From Microvelia longipes (lineage: Eukaryota; Arthropoda; Insecta; Hemiptera; Veliidae): DNA of 64,000 nt. Each line of letters begins with the position of its first letter. The first letter of the stretch is position 1. This document shows, in pieces, positions 45,180 to 56,033 of this stretch. The DNA is taken from the NCBI GenBank assembly GCA_018340805.1, contig JACMZG010000008.1, positions 19,870,524 to 19,934,523 of the forward strand, read 5' to 3'. The notes under the pieces were generated by a model. The model was not told the origin of the DNA. It saw only the letters and a list, made by a program, of their open reading frames with translations, and searched no databases. Position numbers and translations under genes: made by a program.

Positions 45180-45436
45180 CTGAAAATATAAAAGAGAATA
45201 AATTAAAATCAGGTGTTTTTTCTTTGAAAGATAAGGAAGATAAAGTCAAAATCCTAAGCAACTCCTGGGAATTAAAAGGAAGCAAAATCGCTATCCAAGA
45301 AAATATGATTCTGTCCTATGCGCAAACAAAGAGTTTTATGGTAAAAATTAAAAAAGAAATAGAGAAAATAAATAAGAATATCAAAACAAAACTGATAAAA
45401 GACGGCCTTATTGTGAATGGAAAACGATTTTGGTAG
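45180..45436 (+). pseudogene. LINE ORF1-like C-terminal fragment
   Basis: Frame ending at TAG 45434-45436. The segment from about 45224 reads DKEDKVKILSNSWELKGSKI, then IQENMILSYAQTK, a Lys/Ile-rich helix and a final LIKDGLIVNGKRFW. This is the familiar C-terminal pattern of non-LTR retrotransposon first-ORF proteins (K-x-L-K-G-x-x-I-x-I-x-E-D/N-x..., then x-x-L-I-I-N-G). The match is to a pattern I know, not to a named family. It lies in the nested segment between two 5S-type repeat copies. Confidence 0.6.
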
Positions 45437-45526
45437 AAAGATGGTGTAATAGTACAAGGCAACCGATATGTTAAGTAATATTGTTAAAAGTGGCATATTA
45501 TCTATGATAACCCAACTTCTAAAACA

Positions 45527-45812
45527 TATAAAAAAATCGGGTACGAGGTACCTCGGAACTTTTCCTTATTACATCGCATTTACTATGCTCATCCTCCCTA
45601 ATTAAGACTCGCTTCGCTCGTCCTCAGATATTCAAGACGTTAAATTTATACTGCAACACGTCTTCGGACACGCTTCGCTCGTCCTTAGGTATTAAATACA
45701 TTTGTTTCATTCTCAGCGGCCACCCATACAGCACTGACCACGCTCAATGCTCCTTAATTTTTATCATCCTACAATAATCATGGATATACTTGTCGTGCTG
45801 AAACGAAACTAA
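45527..45812 (-). repeat. 5S-containing repeat, second copy nested in the first
   Basis: Begins with the A-run and CGGGTACGAGGTACCTCGG, then CTTTTCCTTATTACATCGC, two CGCTTCGCTCGTCC motifs and the 5S-like segment at 45706-45769, ending at CGTGCTGAAACGAAACTAAC. The T-run/A-run terminus with CGGGTACGAGGTACC is well preserved here. Confidence 0.85.
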
Positions 45813-46052
45813 CTAACTTGTTCTTTGCTCGGGAAGTATTCTGGATAAAAATCAGTGTTGTCTTCGAATTAAAAGTAAAATTTAAGTTGGCATTCCTGTT
45901 AATTTGAATGACTAAGCAAGCTAACCTCTATATCTTTTCATTTATCTAATTCTTTTTTATTTTTTACTCATTTGTTGTTGGGTAAATAACAATTTTGTGG
46001 TTTTTGTGAGTATCTAGTTAAAGGTTCACCTTTCTAGAGGAAAAATCTTGTT

Positions 46053-46237
46053 CGTACCACGAGAGAAAACAGTCATTACACTCCTCTTTAATTTCCTTCC
46101 TCGGCTACGGCTCGGGAGTAAAGTTGCTGGTTTCCTCGGCTACGCTTCTGGGTTTAAACGTAATGGTTCCCTCGGCTTACGCCTCAGGACCCAACAAAAA
46201 ACCGGGGCGTAATGACTCTATTTCCTCCCTTGGTACG
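46053..46237. mobile_element. Palindromic MITE, family 3
   Basis: Left end CGTACCACGAGAGAAAACAG TCATTACAC against the inverse of the right end GGCGTAATGACTCTATTTCC TCCCTTGGTACG. The interior has three TCCTCGGCTACG(C/G)CTCGGG-like units about 45 bp apart. No certain target duplication. Confidence 0.7.
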
Positions 46238-46246
46238 TAAATAACT

Positions 46247-46485
46247 ATTCCGAATAGCACAACTACAGCGTTAGACTGATTTTTGTACAAACTCTCTAGC
46301 ATAAATACACTGGGAGCTACGATGATGACAAGCACACACACACACACATACAGACAGGCAACTTTGCGAAAACCAATCAGGAGGCCTTAAAAACAACTAG
46401 AACGGATAATTCCGGTGACATGCGGGTTTCGAGTTTTTTGCAGTACTTTTCGTACATACATACCTATGGTATAAATGATGTAATG
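46247..46485 (-). repeat. 5S-containing repeat copy, second part (continuation of 44515-45064)
   Basis: Resumes at CCGAATAGCACAACTACAGC exactly where the first part broke off, then CTCTAGCATAAATACACTGG, (CA)n, ACGGATAATTCCGGTGACAT and the terminal block near 46470. Confidence 0.8.
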
Positions 46486-47544
46486 AAAAAATTATATGAG
46501 TAGTGCTTGATAACTGCTCAAGTTATAAATCATATACGGACCCTTAAGCGAAAAATGGATTGTTAAGCACGGAAGCACACAATTCCAAGAAAATTTACCC
46601 GACATGGGGACCACCTTGCTAGAATATTTTCTACTTTAATTGTTTTAAGTACAGTTCTGAGTACTTTTACTTCTTTAATACTTATATTTCTTTTTCTTTA
46701 TACATCTTTGTATTTATATGAATCTTTTTGCAAATTTTGATCAGAAAATAACTCTTGAGATCTTGTGTTTATTCTTAACAAGTATATTTCAGGCATGAAG
46801 ATGGCCTCTGTATACTGTAAATTATCAGTATTTAACCAAACAGCTTAAACTACTTAATGATAAACAAATTTTTCTATCAAGAGACTGTTTCATCTTTCAT
46901 TTCTTTCTTCTTCCTCCTAAATGTTAAGTATATAATAAATTGTTAAAAAACACTTAAGAATAATAAAGCATTTGATTTCTATTTGGAGATACAAAATAAA
47001 CTAAATGTTAAAATGCAATAATAATAAAATTTAAATATATTGCCACAAACGTTTACTGGATTAAGTGATATGGATTTATCACTTTCAAATTTGTTAGGAA
47101 TATCACTTAAATATGTTATTTAAAAGTAATAAACCAACTGGAAGAAAATTATGAATATATTTGTGTAGATAAAGCCAACATGATTCGGGAGAGAAGTGAT
47201 AAATTAAGAAATGTGATATAGGAGTGATAAAGATGTAGAACATTTTTTCTTTGTATTTGAGTGAGAGTGAGGCAAATAAGGCGATTTAAAATCAAGGTAA
47301 AATGTGATAGTTTTAGTTCAAATTATAAAATATGTCTACAAATGATGTTAGACTGCAATAAAATTGTTTACTTATTTTCTGTCCTATCAAATGGATAGGA
47401 GGGGAAGCATTGAGATGAAAAGAAATATAACACCCATTTTTCAATCCAATGTCTTTATTAGATTGTTGATCCCTAACGCTGAATTAATCAAATGTCTAAG
47501 CTTTAGCACCTAAAGATCTGAAAAATCTTTTGTCTGTTAGTGTC
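46486..47544. other. No gene recognised
   Basis: AT-rich sequence without identifiable features. Confidence 0.4.
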
Positions 47545-47720
47545 TGGATGTGATTAATGTGCGTGGTTGTGTGAATGTAAGTGTGTTTGTACTGATGAGT
47601 ATGAGGTTGAGCGGACGCACGTATACCTGTTTGGATGTGGGTGTGGTTGTATGTGTTGTTAGATGGTTATACGGATGTACGTGTGGTTGAAGGATGTAAG
47701 TATTGTTGTGCGAAAGTACG
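47545..47720. repeat. Degenerate GT-rich repeat tract
   Basis: Loosely repeated GGATGTACGTGTGGTTG-type units of about 30 bp, too diverged to define a period. Confidence 0.5.
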
Positions 47721-48257
47721 GGCACTTTTTTTGGACAATGTTCAGCTAAACTAATTCAAACGAAACCTAAAAATAAATTTCTTTAGAGAAATATGTGATT
47801 AGATTTTGAGCGGAGTCCAAAATGACGTATTACTAATGGCCATCTCAAATTTTCCGAAAATTCCCAAACATTTTTAGAAAACATATATTTTTCTTAAAAT
47901 GATTTCTTGTGCTAGTTTGATGTGCTCTGATTCTATCAAGACCTCAACCAAATCTGTGGCTAGCGTAGTTCCTGAGATATGTGAAGTTAAATAAGGGACA
48001 CGCAACGGCCAGTAAGTAAATAAGGAATTCGGCGGAGAACAGGAGAAATGAATGGGTAACCTCTGTTAGGGCAGGGCAAAAGTAGGACTTCTCTATTCAT
48101 GAGGATAAGTAGCGGGGACATCGAGAAAAGAATATTACTTTTACGAGGCCCGGGTATGTAATATTGCTCACGTATACTTCGCAAGTATTAGGATAAAGGA
48201 AGTACAATGTCCTTTTTCATGCCGGTTGAGCAAAGAGACAATCCTGCTTTTTCTAAT
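47721..48257. other. No gene recognised
   Basis: 47990-48200 is less AT-rich than its surroundings; no motif identified. Confidence 0.4.
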
Positions 48258-48455
48258 TCTCATTTCTTGATTCCTCTACTCTTTCTAACTCAAGTCATCT
48301 AATTTCTATACTCTTTCTGCCTCAAGTCATCTGATTCCTCTGCTATCTCTACCATAAGTCATCTGATTCCTCTGCTATCTCTACCTCAAGTCATGTGATT
48401 CCTCTGCTATCTCTTCCTCAAGTCATCTGATTCCTCTGCTCTTCTGAAAATCATG
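48258..48455. repeat. 32-bp minisatellite, about 6 copies
   Basis: Unit CTCAAGTCATCTGATTCCTC then TGCTATCTCTAC. The central copies are nearly identical. Confidence 0.9.
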
Positions 48456-49364
48456 TCGGATTTCTTCTCCTTAAGCGATGTTGAAATCTTTGAAGTTCAA
48501 TTATAAAATTGTCCTGGTCGAACTACATATTCTTGTACACATTTTCCTTTCTAAAATAAATCATAAGGAAACAAAGTTAAAGCTTGCAGAGTGAAAGAGA
48601 GACCAGGGTTAATCTAAATGTTGAAGTAATACAACTTTCAGTGACACACACGTGATACTGGTGACATAAAGATGAATGACACAGATGTGATACTGGTGAC
48701 ATAAAGATGAATGATACAGTGACAGTGAGACGTAGAGAAATATAGAGATAATATGCTTTATTATACCAAAGTTTTTTATTTTGGAAAAAGGGTTAAGTTT
48801 TATCGGATGGCTTGTGTTCACGGTTCAAGTGAAATTCGAAACCAACTTCCCCCTCTTGTTTCTACGTCCCGTTTACTCACTCTCCATCCTTTTTGACCCC
48901 TCCACCTCATTCTAAGTCCTCTCTATGTCTCCTCCCTTACCTAAGTTCTCTCTGTACTCTCTACTTTCCTTCTTCCCTCTCTACGTCCCCCTTCCTACGT
49001 TCCCTCCCGCCCTTTCTACCTCACTGTTTTCCTAAACGCTCATATCGTTGGTCCATTGTTTTATTTATGCTCCATTTTTTCCTATATTTGTTACAAAATA
49101 ATCAGTGTCAAGCTGTTAAATGAAATAAAAAACACAGTTTAACAATGCTATTTTTTTATTTTAACAGCAGTTTTTTCCGACTGGTGTTATATAAACCATG
49201 CAAATGGACGTGTCCATGTTTTGTCGTCTTAATAACCCCACCACAGTAGAAATGTCATGGTTCCGTTAAATAAAGTCGGTATTGAATAAAATGGAGACGT
49301 ATTAAATTTATTTATATTATTCATATATTGATAGATTTGACCACAAAGGTTTAAAATTTATATA
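48456..49364. other. No gene; short duplication and CT-rich patch
   Basis: A 37-bp tandem duplication (GTGATACTGGTGACATAAAG...) is at 48648-48715. 48850-49020 is CT-rich like 8930-9390. No exon supported. Confidence 0.45.
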
Positions 49365-49728
49365 GAATGATAAGGATAGCGTAAAACCGTCGAAAACAAA
49401 CTGGAATCAACAGATAAAATAGTGAAGCCAGGTTAGCCACTGTTAGCCTTCAGTCCGCTTAAAATTCCACTCACGCCATGACGCCTCTACCTAACGGAAT
49501 TCGCTAAAATTTCACTTATGTTTTGCATTATATGACGCTTCATTTTTATTTGTTATTAAATTTAGTGAATATTCATCGTTAGTGAATATTTAATAGAATA
49601 TTCACCTCACCTCGAAGGCCTGCAAAGAACGCTGTAGGACCCTTACTAAACTAGGGTAGAGGTAGGGGGTGTTCTTTCCAACTAACTCACGATCCTTATA
49701 CTGGCAATATTTGTCAACGGTATTCTGG

Positions 49729-49818
<90 letters not shown>

Positions 49819-49931
49819 TATACATATATTAAAGCGGACCGAAGGCTAACAGTAACCTGGCTTCTTTATTTTTTTATTTTATCTGTTGATTCCAGTTTGT
49901 TTACGACGGTTTTACGCTATACTCATCATTC
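49365..49931. mobile_element. Fold-back MITE with approximately 90-bp inverted repeats and TA flanks
   Basis: Left arm from 49365 (GAATGATAAGGATAGCGTAA, AACAAACTGGAATCAACAGA, GCCAGGTTA...GTTAGCCTTC.GTCCGCTT) is mirrored by the right arm ending at 49931 (...ACGGTTTTACGCTATACTCATCATTC). TA on both flanks (49363-49364 and 49932-49933) fits a Tc1/mariner-type target. The interior includes a long (TA)n at 49729-49817. It lies directly against the LINE fragment at 49935. Confidence 0.75.
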
Positions 49932-49934
49932 TAA

Positions 49935-50093
49935 GGTAATGACCAAGCAGACATCCTAGCAAAAAAGGGGTCTGAGACCACTCCTGTGGGCCCTGAACTC
50001 ATAGTAGCCATACCCAAAGGTGTAATATCTGAATCGTCAGCCGTCCTCGTGGTAGAAGTCATTAAAGAGTCACATTCCAGGTTATACTATTAG
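49935..50093 (+). pseudogene. LINE RNase H fragment
   Basis: Open segment of 52 codons starting GNDQADILAKKGSETTPVGP and ending at TAG. It is the C-terminal RNase H motif (GN-x-x-AD-x-LA-x-x-G) of the same LINE type as 23510-25600, and in better condition. Nothing of RT is attached. Confidence 0.8.
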
Positions 50094-50240
50094 TTTATAA
50101 AATATTGTTCAAATAAATTATCAACAACTATGAAATATACTTAGAGCTTAATAATGGTAACCATTACCACCTGAGGTGATTCCCGCTGCATTTATCCTGC
50201 CACAAAGCTCTTAAAAAGCATCATTATATAATTAGAAATA

Positions 50241-50545
50241 AAAAAAGAATGGGTACGGGGTACCTCGTACTACAAGTACGGAGTTTCCTCCCTTATCGCA
50301 TTCGCTACACTTATTCCACTGATCCCATTTAGTCTCGTTTCTCTCGTCTTCAGAATATAAAAATCGCCTAATTTATAATCAGTAGATCTTCTGTTTAGTT
50401 TTGCTAACCCTTAGTCAAGAGGGATCAGTTTGAATCCCAGCTGTCTCCCATTCGCTTACTGACCACGGTCGACGCCCCTTATCAAAAGAAATCCGTCCGA
50501 CAAAAACCGTAAATATGCTAGGCGTATTGAAATTAATCTTATTAG
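50241..50545 (-). repeat. 5S-containing repeat, diverged variant
   Basis: Starts GGGTACGGGGTACCTCGTAC, has TCGCATTCGCTACAC and TCTCGTTTCTCTCGTC in the usual places, and a 5S-like segment at 50429-50487. On the minus strand this reads GTGGTCAGTAAGCGAATGGG AGACAGCTGGGATT, which in its C-box is closer to real 5S rRNA than the other copies. Confidence 0.7.
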
Positions 50546-50754
50546 TTATTATTAATGGGACTTAATAGTTTACTAAGTATCAAGTCTACTTAGGGTGGTT
50601 CCCCCATATTAGGTTGGGAGGTGCGAACCTCAATGCAGCTGTTATTTTAAGCTATTATTTAACAGTGAGAACTGGTTCTCAATAAGCTTAATATGGATAT
50701 GTATTACAGGTACAAAAAACTTCATCTATATGTTGGTTTCCGCATATAGATAGG

Positions 50755-51350
50755 TTTCCGTCATATTTTTTATGACGCCATTAACCTGCAAAAATGACAG
50801 CATGATTTCGAAAAATCATAAAACGCAAAACAATTATGCGATTGAAATTTGGCACGCATGTGGCCATGTATAAGACTATTGTATGCGCTAAGTTTCATCT
50901 CACTATCAGCATTAGTTCAATTTTTATCGAATGATTTGTATACGTTTTTTTAAAAAAAATTGTAAAATAATCCAATTAAGTTGAAATTTGGTTCAAAAGT
51001 ATATACCTTTTGGTAATAAATAAATGCACGTTTCATACAAATAAGTATACTTATAAATAAAGTTTCATACAATAAGTATACGGTATACAAAAATCATGGA
51101 TGATTTTTGGGGGATCATAAAAGTTAAGCAGCATGGAGCGTGGTCAGTACCTGGATGGGTGACCACTGAGAATGAAACGAATGCATTTACTATCTGAGGA
51201 CAAGCGAAGCAAGTCCAATTCGTATTGCAGTCTAAATGTAACAACTTGTATATTCAGCAGACGAGCGAAGCGAGTTCAAAGTAGGGAGGATGAGCGTAGC
51301 GAATCCGATGTGATGAGGATAAGTTCCGAAGTTCCCTGTGCCCGATTTTA
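50755..51350 (+). repeat. 5S-containing repeat, long plus-strand copy with the clearest 5S segment
   Basis: The 5S-like segment at 51113-51178 reads GATCATAAAAGTTAAGCAGC, ATGGAGCGTGGTCAGTACCT, GGATGGGTGACCACTGAGAA. Aligned by hand without gaps against insect 5S rRNA as I remember it, roughly three quarters of about 60 positions agree, including TTAAGCAGC, GGTCAGTAC and GATGGGTGACC. Then follow GCGAAGC motifs at about 51186, 51264 and 51291, and the terminal CCCTGTGCCCGATTTTA. Confidence 0.88.
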
Positions 51351-52904
51351 TTCTATTTATTACCGTAGTCATTATAGTAAATACTAAAAAAAAACTACTA
51401 CTGGGTAGCAGTAGAGTCATATCTTATAATCTTTATCATTATTGCTAATAACATATGCTTTATGTAGTTGCAAAATTCAATAAAAAAGTTTTTAAAAAAT
51501 CGGTGATGTGGATATTTCGGTGAGCTTATAAAATGGTTCCTATAGGATCGAAAAACAATTGTCGCCCCAAAAGGGAGGGCAAGGCGCGCCGAAAGCCGAA
51601 AGGTAATTTTACAAAATTGTTTGTAATTTTCGTTTGACGGAAATGAGAGGGAAGTGAGGGGGTTCGTCGAAAATAACAACAATGTAAATGGGGGGAGAGG
51701 CCAGGAGCCGCAGGGCCGCCCCGGACCCCAATGCGGCCTAAGAGGGCGAGGCCGTGTAGTGGCTTGGCTAAGAGATCGAAGCTCCTTTCTTAAATAATCA
51801 ACAACAAATACTTATTTTATTTAAATATTAATCTTGAAACTTATCTTTATACAAGAATTGGAAATAATAAAGGTAACACTACATACATGATTGACACATG
51901 ACATTGATGTTACAAGTTATAAACCTTAGTACAAACAAAATACATCATTTTATTGTTTTATATGCTTATAGTTTATATATCAGTAAAATAAAACAGTAAA
52001 TAAAGTGAGTATATAAATCAAATTAAAATTAAAAGACATATATCATAAAACTGATAAATAAAAATAATAAAAATTCTCAATAAAACAGCTAAAAATCGTA
52101 TTTAGCGTTTATGTATGTATGTAATTAAGTCAGGTCGAGGGTGGTTTTTGCACTCATGAGTTAACACAGACTGTCCGTCTTTTATCTCTTATTGGTCGGA
52201 TAGAAAGTGAAAGTGGCTCGGACCGGTCATCTCAGTAAAAAAAAAATAATAAAAAATTGGTCCAGAAACGCCGATCTCCCCGACGAGGGAAAGAAGTATC
52301 AGGACTATATAATTCTGTAGGAGCTCACTCTCTCTCACAAATATTTTTTGAATAAAATATACAGTTACATTTCTGTTATTAAATATATATTTATGTCAAG
52401 TTTTAAAAGTTTTAATTTAATTGCTTTATGTTTTTTATCGTTAAAAGAAACTTTTAAACGATATTTTAATTGTCTAAACAGTTAGTTCGTTCTAAAATAA
52501 AATAGGCACATTTTCTTTTGTTTTTAAATAATTATATTTTAAAATAGAATTAAAACAAAAAAGTATTTTAAAATAAATGAATCTAAAAGTTATTATTTTC
52601 ATTATAAATCATAAGATTTTTGTAATATTTCACTTCATACATTTTTACTATCACCTTTGTTTTAATAGCGTCCCTATATTAAATTTTTATGAAAATCTAG
52701 CTAAAATAAAGATGTCAATAAAAAAATTGCGTATATTCACTAAATGCGTGTTGTTTTTTTTTTAGAATTTTAAGCAAATTTCCAAAGGAGAAATTAGCTG
52801 ATGAAAATGTAATAATAATAATGTCTGTTTCGGTCCATCAAACATAAAACCTGCGGTAACCACTTTTTAGATAGTATAGCAAACTGTACGCTTACAAAAA
52901 ATCT
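51351..52904. other. No gene; GC-rich patch
   Basis: 51545-51790 is markedly GC-rich (GGCAAGGCGCGCCGAAAGCC, GCCGCAGGGCCGCCCCGGAC) in AT-rich surroundings, without an open frame of interest. The rest (51800-52900) is AT-rich. Confidence 0.45.
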
Positions 52905-52980
52905 TATTACAAACTGATAGCGCAAGCTACAATGCGAACCCCAGATTGTCAAAGATCAGTATAAAGACTAACGACCTAGG
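52905..52980 (-). repeat. Fragment of the tRNA-derived SINE
   Basis: On the minus strand GTCGTTAGTCTTTATACTGA, TCTTTGACAATCTGGGGTTC and GCATTGTAGC align with the head of the 43715-43916 copy, including the B-box-like part. It ends at the (TA)n tract that follows. Confidence 0.6.
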
Positions 52981-52983
52981 AAG

Positions 52984-53049
<66 letters not shown>

Positions 53050-53064
53050 TATTGTGTATATATA

Positions 53065-53118
<54 letters not shown>

Positions 53119-53150
53119 TATATACATATATATATATATTTGTGTGTGTG
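52984..53150. repeat. Compound (TA)n/(TG)n microsatellite
   Basis: Blocks of TA, then about 17 TG, then TA again with small interruptions. Confidence 0.97.
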
Positions 53151-53599
53151 TAAGCAGAATATAGATAATATACGCTCCGTTACCTAGTTGCTGAGAAATG
53201 TGGCAAAAACTAAAAAAGTGCTATCAAAATGCTATTTTTTCGCTCTGATTCGCTTTATTTCGCTATTTTCACACTTCTTTGCTATTCAATTCTCTTTTTG
53301 AGGTCCAACAAATAAATAAAAAAACGTTTCTATTAGCTACACCGATTGGAAAATGTGGTAAGTCTGTATCTGACAATTGTTGGCTCTTCAATTTATTCGA
53401 GGTCCTGTTGATTCCGATATTCAAACTGATTATTTTACAAAAAACCAAAGAAGTTGCAGTCAATGATATTGTGAAAAAGCATAGACAATAGCTTAACATA
53501 AGAAATATGATACATTTATAAAGACAGATACATTCAATAAAACTGTACATAACGTAAATGCTATAAACCGGAACAGTTAATTTTAATGATCTTAAGATG
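53151..53599. other. No gene recognised
   Basis: Open frames of 70 (plus) and 150 codons (minus, 53269-53721) overlap here without recognisable motifs. The longer one runs antisense into the gypsy RNase H remnant, so it is probably fortuitous. Confidence 0.4.
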
Positions 53600-55015
53600 T
53601 GAATTAAGATAAAGCCAGATTGACAAAGAAGCAACGGCAATCTACTGGGGATTAAAAAAATTTCTTCTACCTTTAAGGTCGAAAGTTTTTTTATCGATAG
53701 ATTACAAGCAGCTAGCAACAATATTCAATCCTAACAATTCATTACCATCTCTATCTGCGTCAAGATGATTAAACTATGATCTTTTTCAGTCTGGTTTTGA
53801 CTATTCTGTTGAATGCAATAAATTCACTAACCAATCCAACGCCGGTTACATATACAGATTTCCAACGGAATAAATGAATGATTTACTTATTAACCGATCA
53901 GTAATAGAAAATGAGCCACAACTTGATAAGAAACTAAGACCTGATCATGACAAATTAGAAGTGGGGGAATCAATGAAAAGCCTTAGGCCACAAGACAAAG
54001 AATGGACGGTTCACGATGGATGTCTTCTTAGGGGTCCCCGTATCCCAGAAAAGCTACAATGTGTTACATTAAAATAAGTGCACACTAGTAAGATGGGAAT
54101 GCTAAAAATTAAATCTGTAATTGCTCTGTAAACGGAGTAATTGCTTTTAGAGAAATATTGACCATGAAAAAGAAGAGTCAGTAAAATCATGTCGAAGTTG
54201 TTGCCTCAGGCAGAATGCATAGAATAAAGGAACTCCCCATAAATGGGAAACACAAAATATATTTTGGACCAGGCTTCATATAGACTTTGTTGGCCCTGAA
54301 ATACGTCTGCACTGTTTTATTGTTGTTCATAGTACTACTAAATGGGTTGAAGTAATCCCCACAAAAAATACCATCGCTACATGGTGTGTAGCGGTGTGTA
54401 ACAAATGCAATGTTTATTTGCCACTTTTGGGATACCTTACCTTTTTGTATCAAATAACGGACCCCAGTTTACCGTTCAGTTCAGTTCAGATATTAGAACA
54501 CGGCATAAAACCCCCCTATATCATCCATCAACAAATGGCCAGGTAGAGCGCTTTGGTGCAAATAGTGAAGAAAGTTATTTAAACAATCAGGGAAGAGCGT
54601 GGGACTATCAATGAAAAGCTTTCTCGTTTTCTGATGCAACTCAGACAGACACCTAACTCTACAGATGTTTCTACCAATGAACTGATGATTAACCGAACAA
54701 TTAGAACTAAGCTGGATGTCATGATAGGACCTATACAAATCAACACTAACAAAGAAGAAAGACAAGGCGCTAAATGAAAACTAAACCTTGTAGACCTAGT
54801 ACAGGCTCGTAGCTTTCCAACAAGGGAGGAAGATAGACAATTGGACACATATTATCAATTGAGGCGTTGGTTCTAATATGATAGTTATCCAGAACGTGGT
54901 GAAAGTAAAAGAATACCATAAAGGAATTGCTATCGCTGTTCAAGGTGAAAACGATGTAAAATTATTGCCACACAGCGCAGAGTTTATAACTCTAAAGTGT
55001 GGCATTCTATCTTAA
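53600..55015 (+). pseudogene. Degenerate Ty3/gypsy-type pol (RNase H, integrase)
   Basis: In shifting frames: RNase H near 53622-53730 (KEATAIYWGLKKFLLPLRSK, LSIDYKQLATIF); spacer and HHCC-like region near 53880-54230; integrase core from about 54270 with HIDFVGPE, VVHSTTKWVEVIPTKNT, FGIPYLFVSNNGPQF and YHPSTNGQVERF. The second catalytic Asp of the DDE triad (usually VSDNG) is Asn here. The integrase tail near 54610-54850 has LSRFLMQLRQTPNSTDVSTN. Multiple stops. It is a different element from the remnant at 4441-5760, judging by sequence. No LTRs seen. Confidence 0.87.
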
Positions 55016-55169
55016 ATATGATGTTATTTATATTTTAAAATTTGTATTATTAATAAAGGATATTTATTATAAATAAAAAAAAAACTTTTAAAACTGAGGA
55101 AAACTCGCAGCGAGTTGTTCACCTTGTTCTCAAGAAAAACTTTTTTCAGTTTAGTTTTTCCAATTAAGA

Positions 55170-55825
55170 CGAATCATCAAACAGTGATACTGTAAATAAA
55201 TCTGAAAATAATTTTTTGCTCGATGCTATATCTACTGCTATACCAGAATTGAGATGTTTCTTGGCTAACGTTTTTATGAATAAGGTATCAAATTATATTC
55301 ATATTAACAAGGGATGACAATGACCCCCTATATCGCAAGGTATGACTTGAGGAGACGATCAGAAAAGGGTGAGAGTTAACCCTGTAGGGTTTGACTCAAA
55401 TGCGGACAAAAATTTTGATTTCGAATTGTTTAAGAAACCTCTAAAACCTCGAAAGGCAAAAGAATGGGTCGAAGCAGGAGACGTGGTCAGATAAAGGATA
55501 ATTCAGAAACTGAAAAAGATTATAAAGAAGTTAAATATAAACTCAAAACATTAAGAGATGGGCTAACAAATATCACGGAATCGGGGGAGCACTAGACGAC
55601 TTTCAATCCGACCAATCTAATATAAATATCATAACCAGTGTTAACTTAAAGGAGGAGAGTCTAACCACTAACGACGGTGATAGATTAATAGCTTTGAGAG
55701 ATAAATACCTCCAAACATTTGATAAGTTTATTCCAAAAGTAAAGAGCGGAGCGTTCAGGGAGGAACTACAGAAGACAAGAAACAAGATAAGTGGACTGAC
55801 CGTATTTCAGTCCACCAGTCAGTAA
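55170..55825 (+). pseudogene. Unidentified coding-like tract in shifted frames
   Basis: Several stretches with coding-like composition lie in series. LLDAISTAIPELRCFLANVF is near 55227. VNPVGFDSNADKNFDFELFK with KPLKPRKAKEWVEAG is near 55375-55490. KDYKEVKYKLKTLRDGLTNI is near 55518. Then an approximately 80-codon open segment ending at TAA 55823-55825 contains RLIALRDKYLQTFDKFIPKV. The last two are joined by a frameshift at the G-run 55583-55587. No motif was recognised. It follows the gypsy remnant on the same strand and could be an additional retroelement ORF or a fragment of an unrelated gene. Confidence 0.45.
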
Positions 55826-55879
55826 TAAGAAACATTTCTAATGGGAAAAATTTGGTCCACGTTTAAGCACCTAGAGATA

Positions 55880-56030
55880 CTAGAATTCTGCGGTGCAGAA
55901 TTCTAGAAAATTTGCAAGCTGGGCAAATTTTCTTTGAAGAGCGTGCTTTCTTGCTCATAAATCTATTTCTTGCTTTAGTTTCTGGTATATGCTCTATAAC
56001 CATATACCATAACATTTTTCAAAGAAAATG
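55880..56030. repeat. Consecutive and overlapping hairpins
   Basis: 55880-55906: CTAGAATTCTGC, loop GGT, GCAGAATTCTAG. 55905-55933: AGAAAATTTGC ... GCAAATTTTCT. The last arm then overlaps a third pairing, ATTTTCTTTGAA (near 55927-55939) with TTCAAAGAAAAT (near 56017-56029). The second and third stems are mutually exclusive. Confidence 0.8.
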
Positions 56031-56033
56031 TGT

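Noticed and set aside
51113..51178. A genuine 5S rRNA gene
   Set aside because: Only about 65 of 120 nucleotides are represented, with the 5' and 3' pairing strands of helix I missing, and the same segment recurs inside a dispersed repeat.
53269..53721. A 150-codon minus-strand frame as a membrane protein
   Set aside because: It runs antisense across the gypsy RNase H remnant, is Leu/Ile/Cys-rich from AT bias and has no start context or homologous motif that I can identify.
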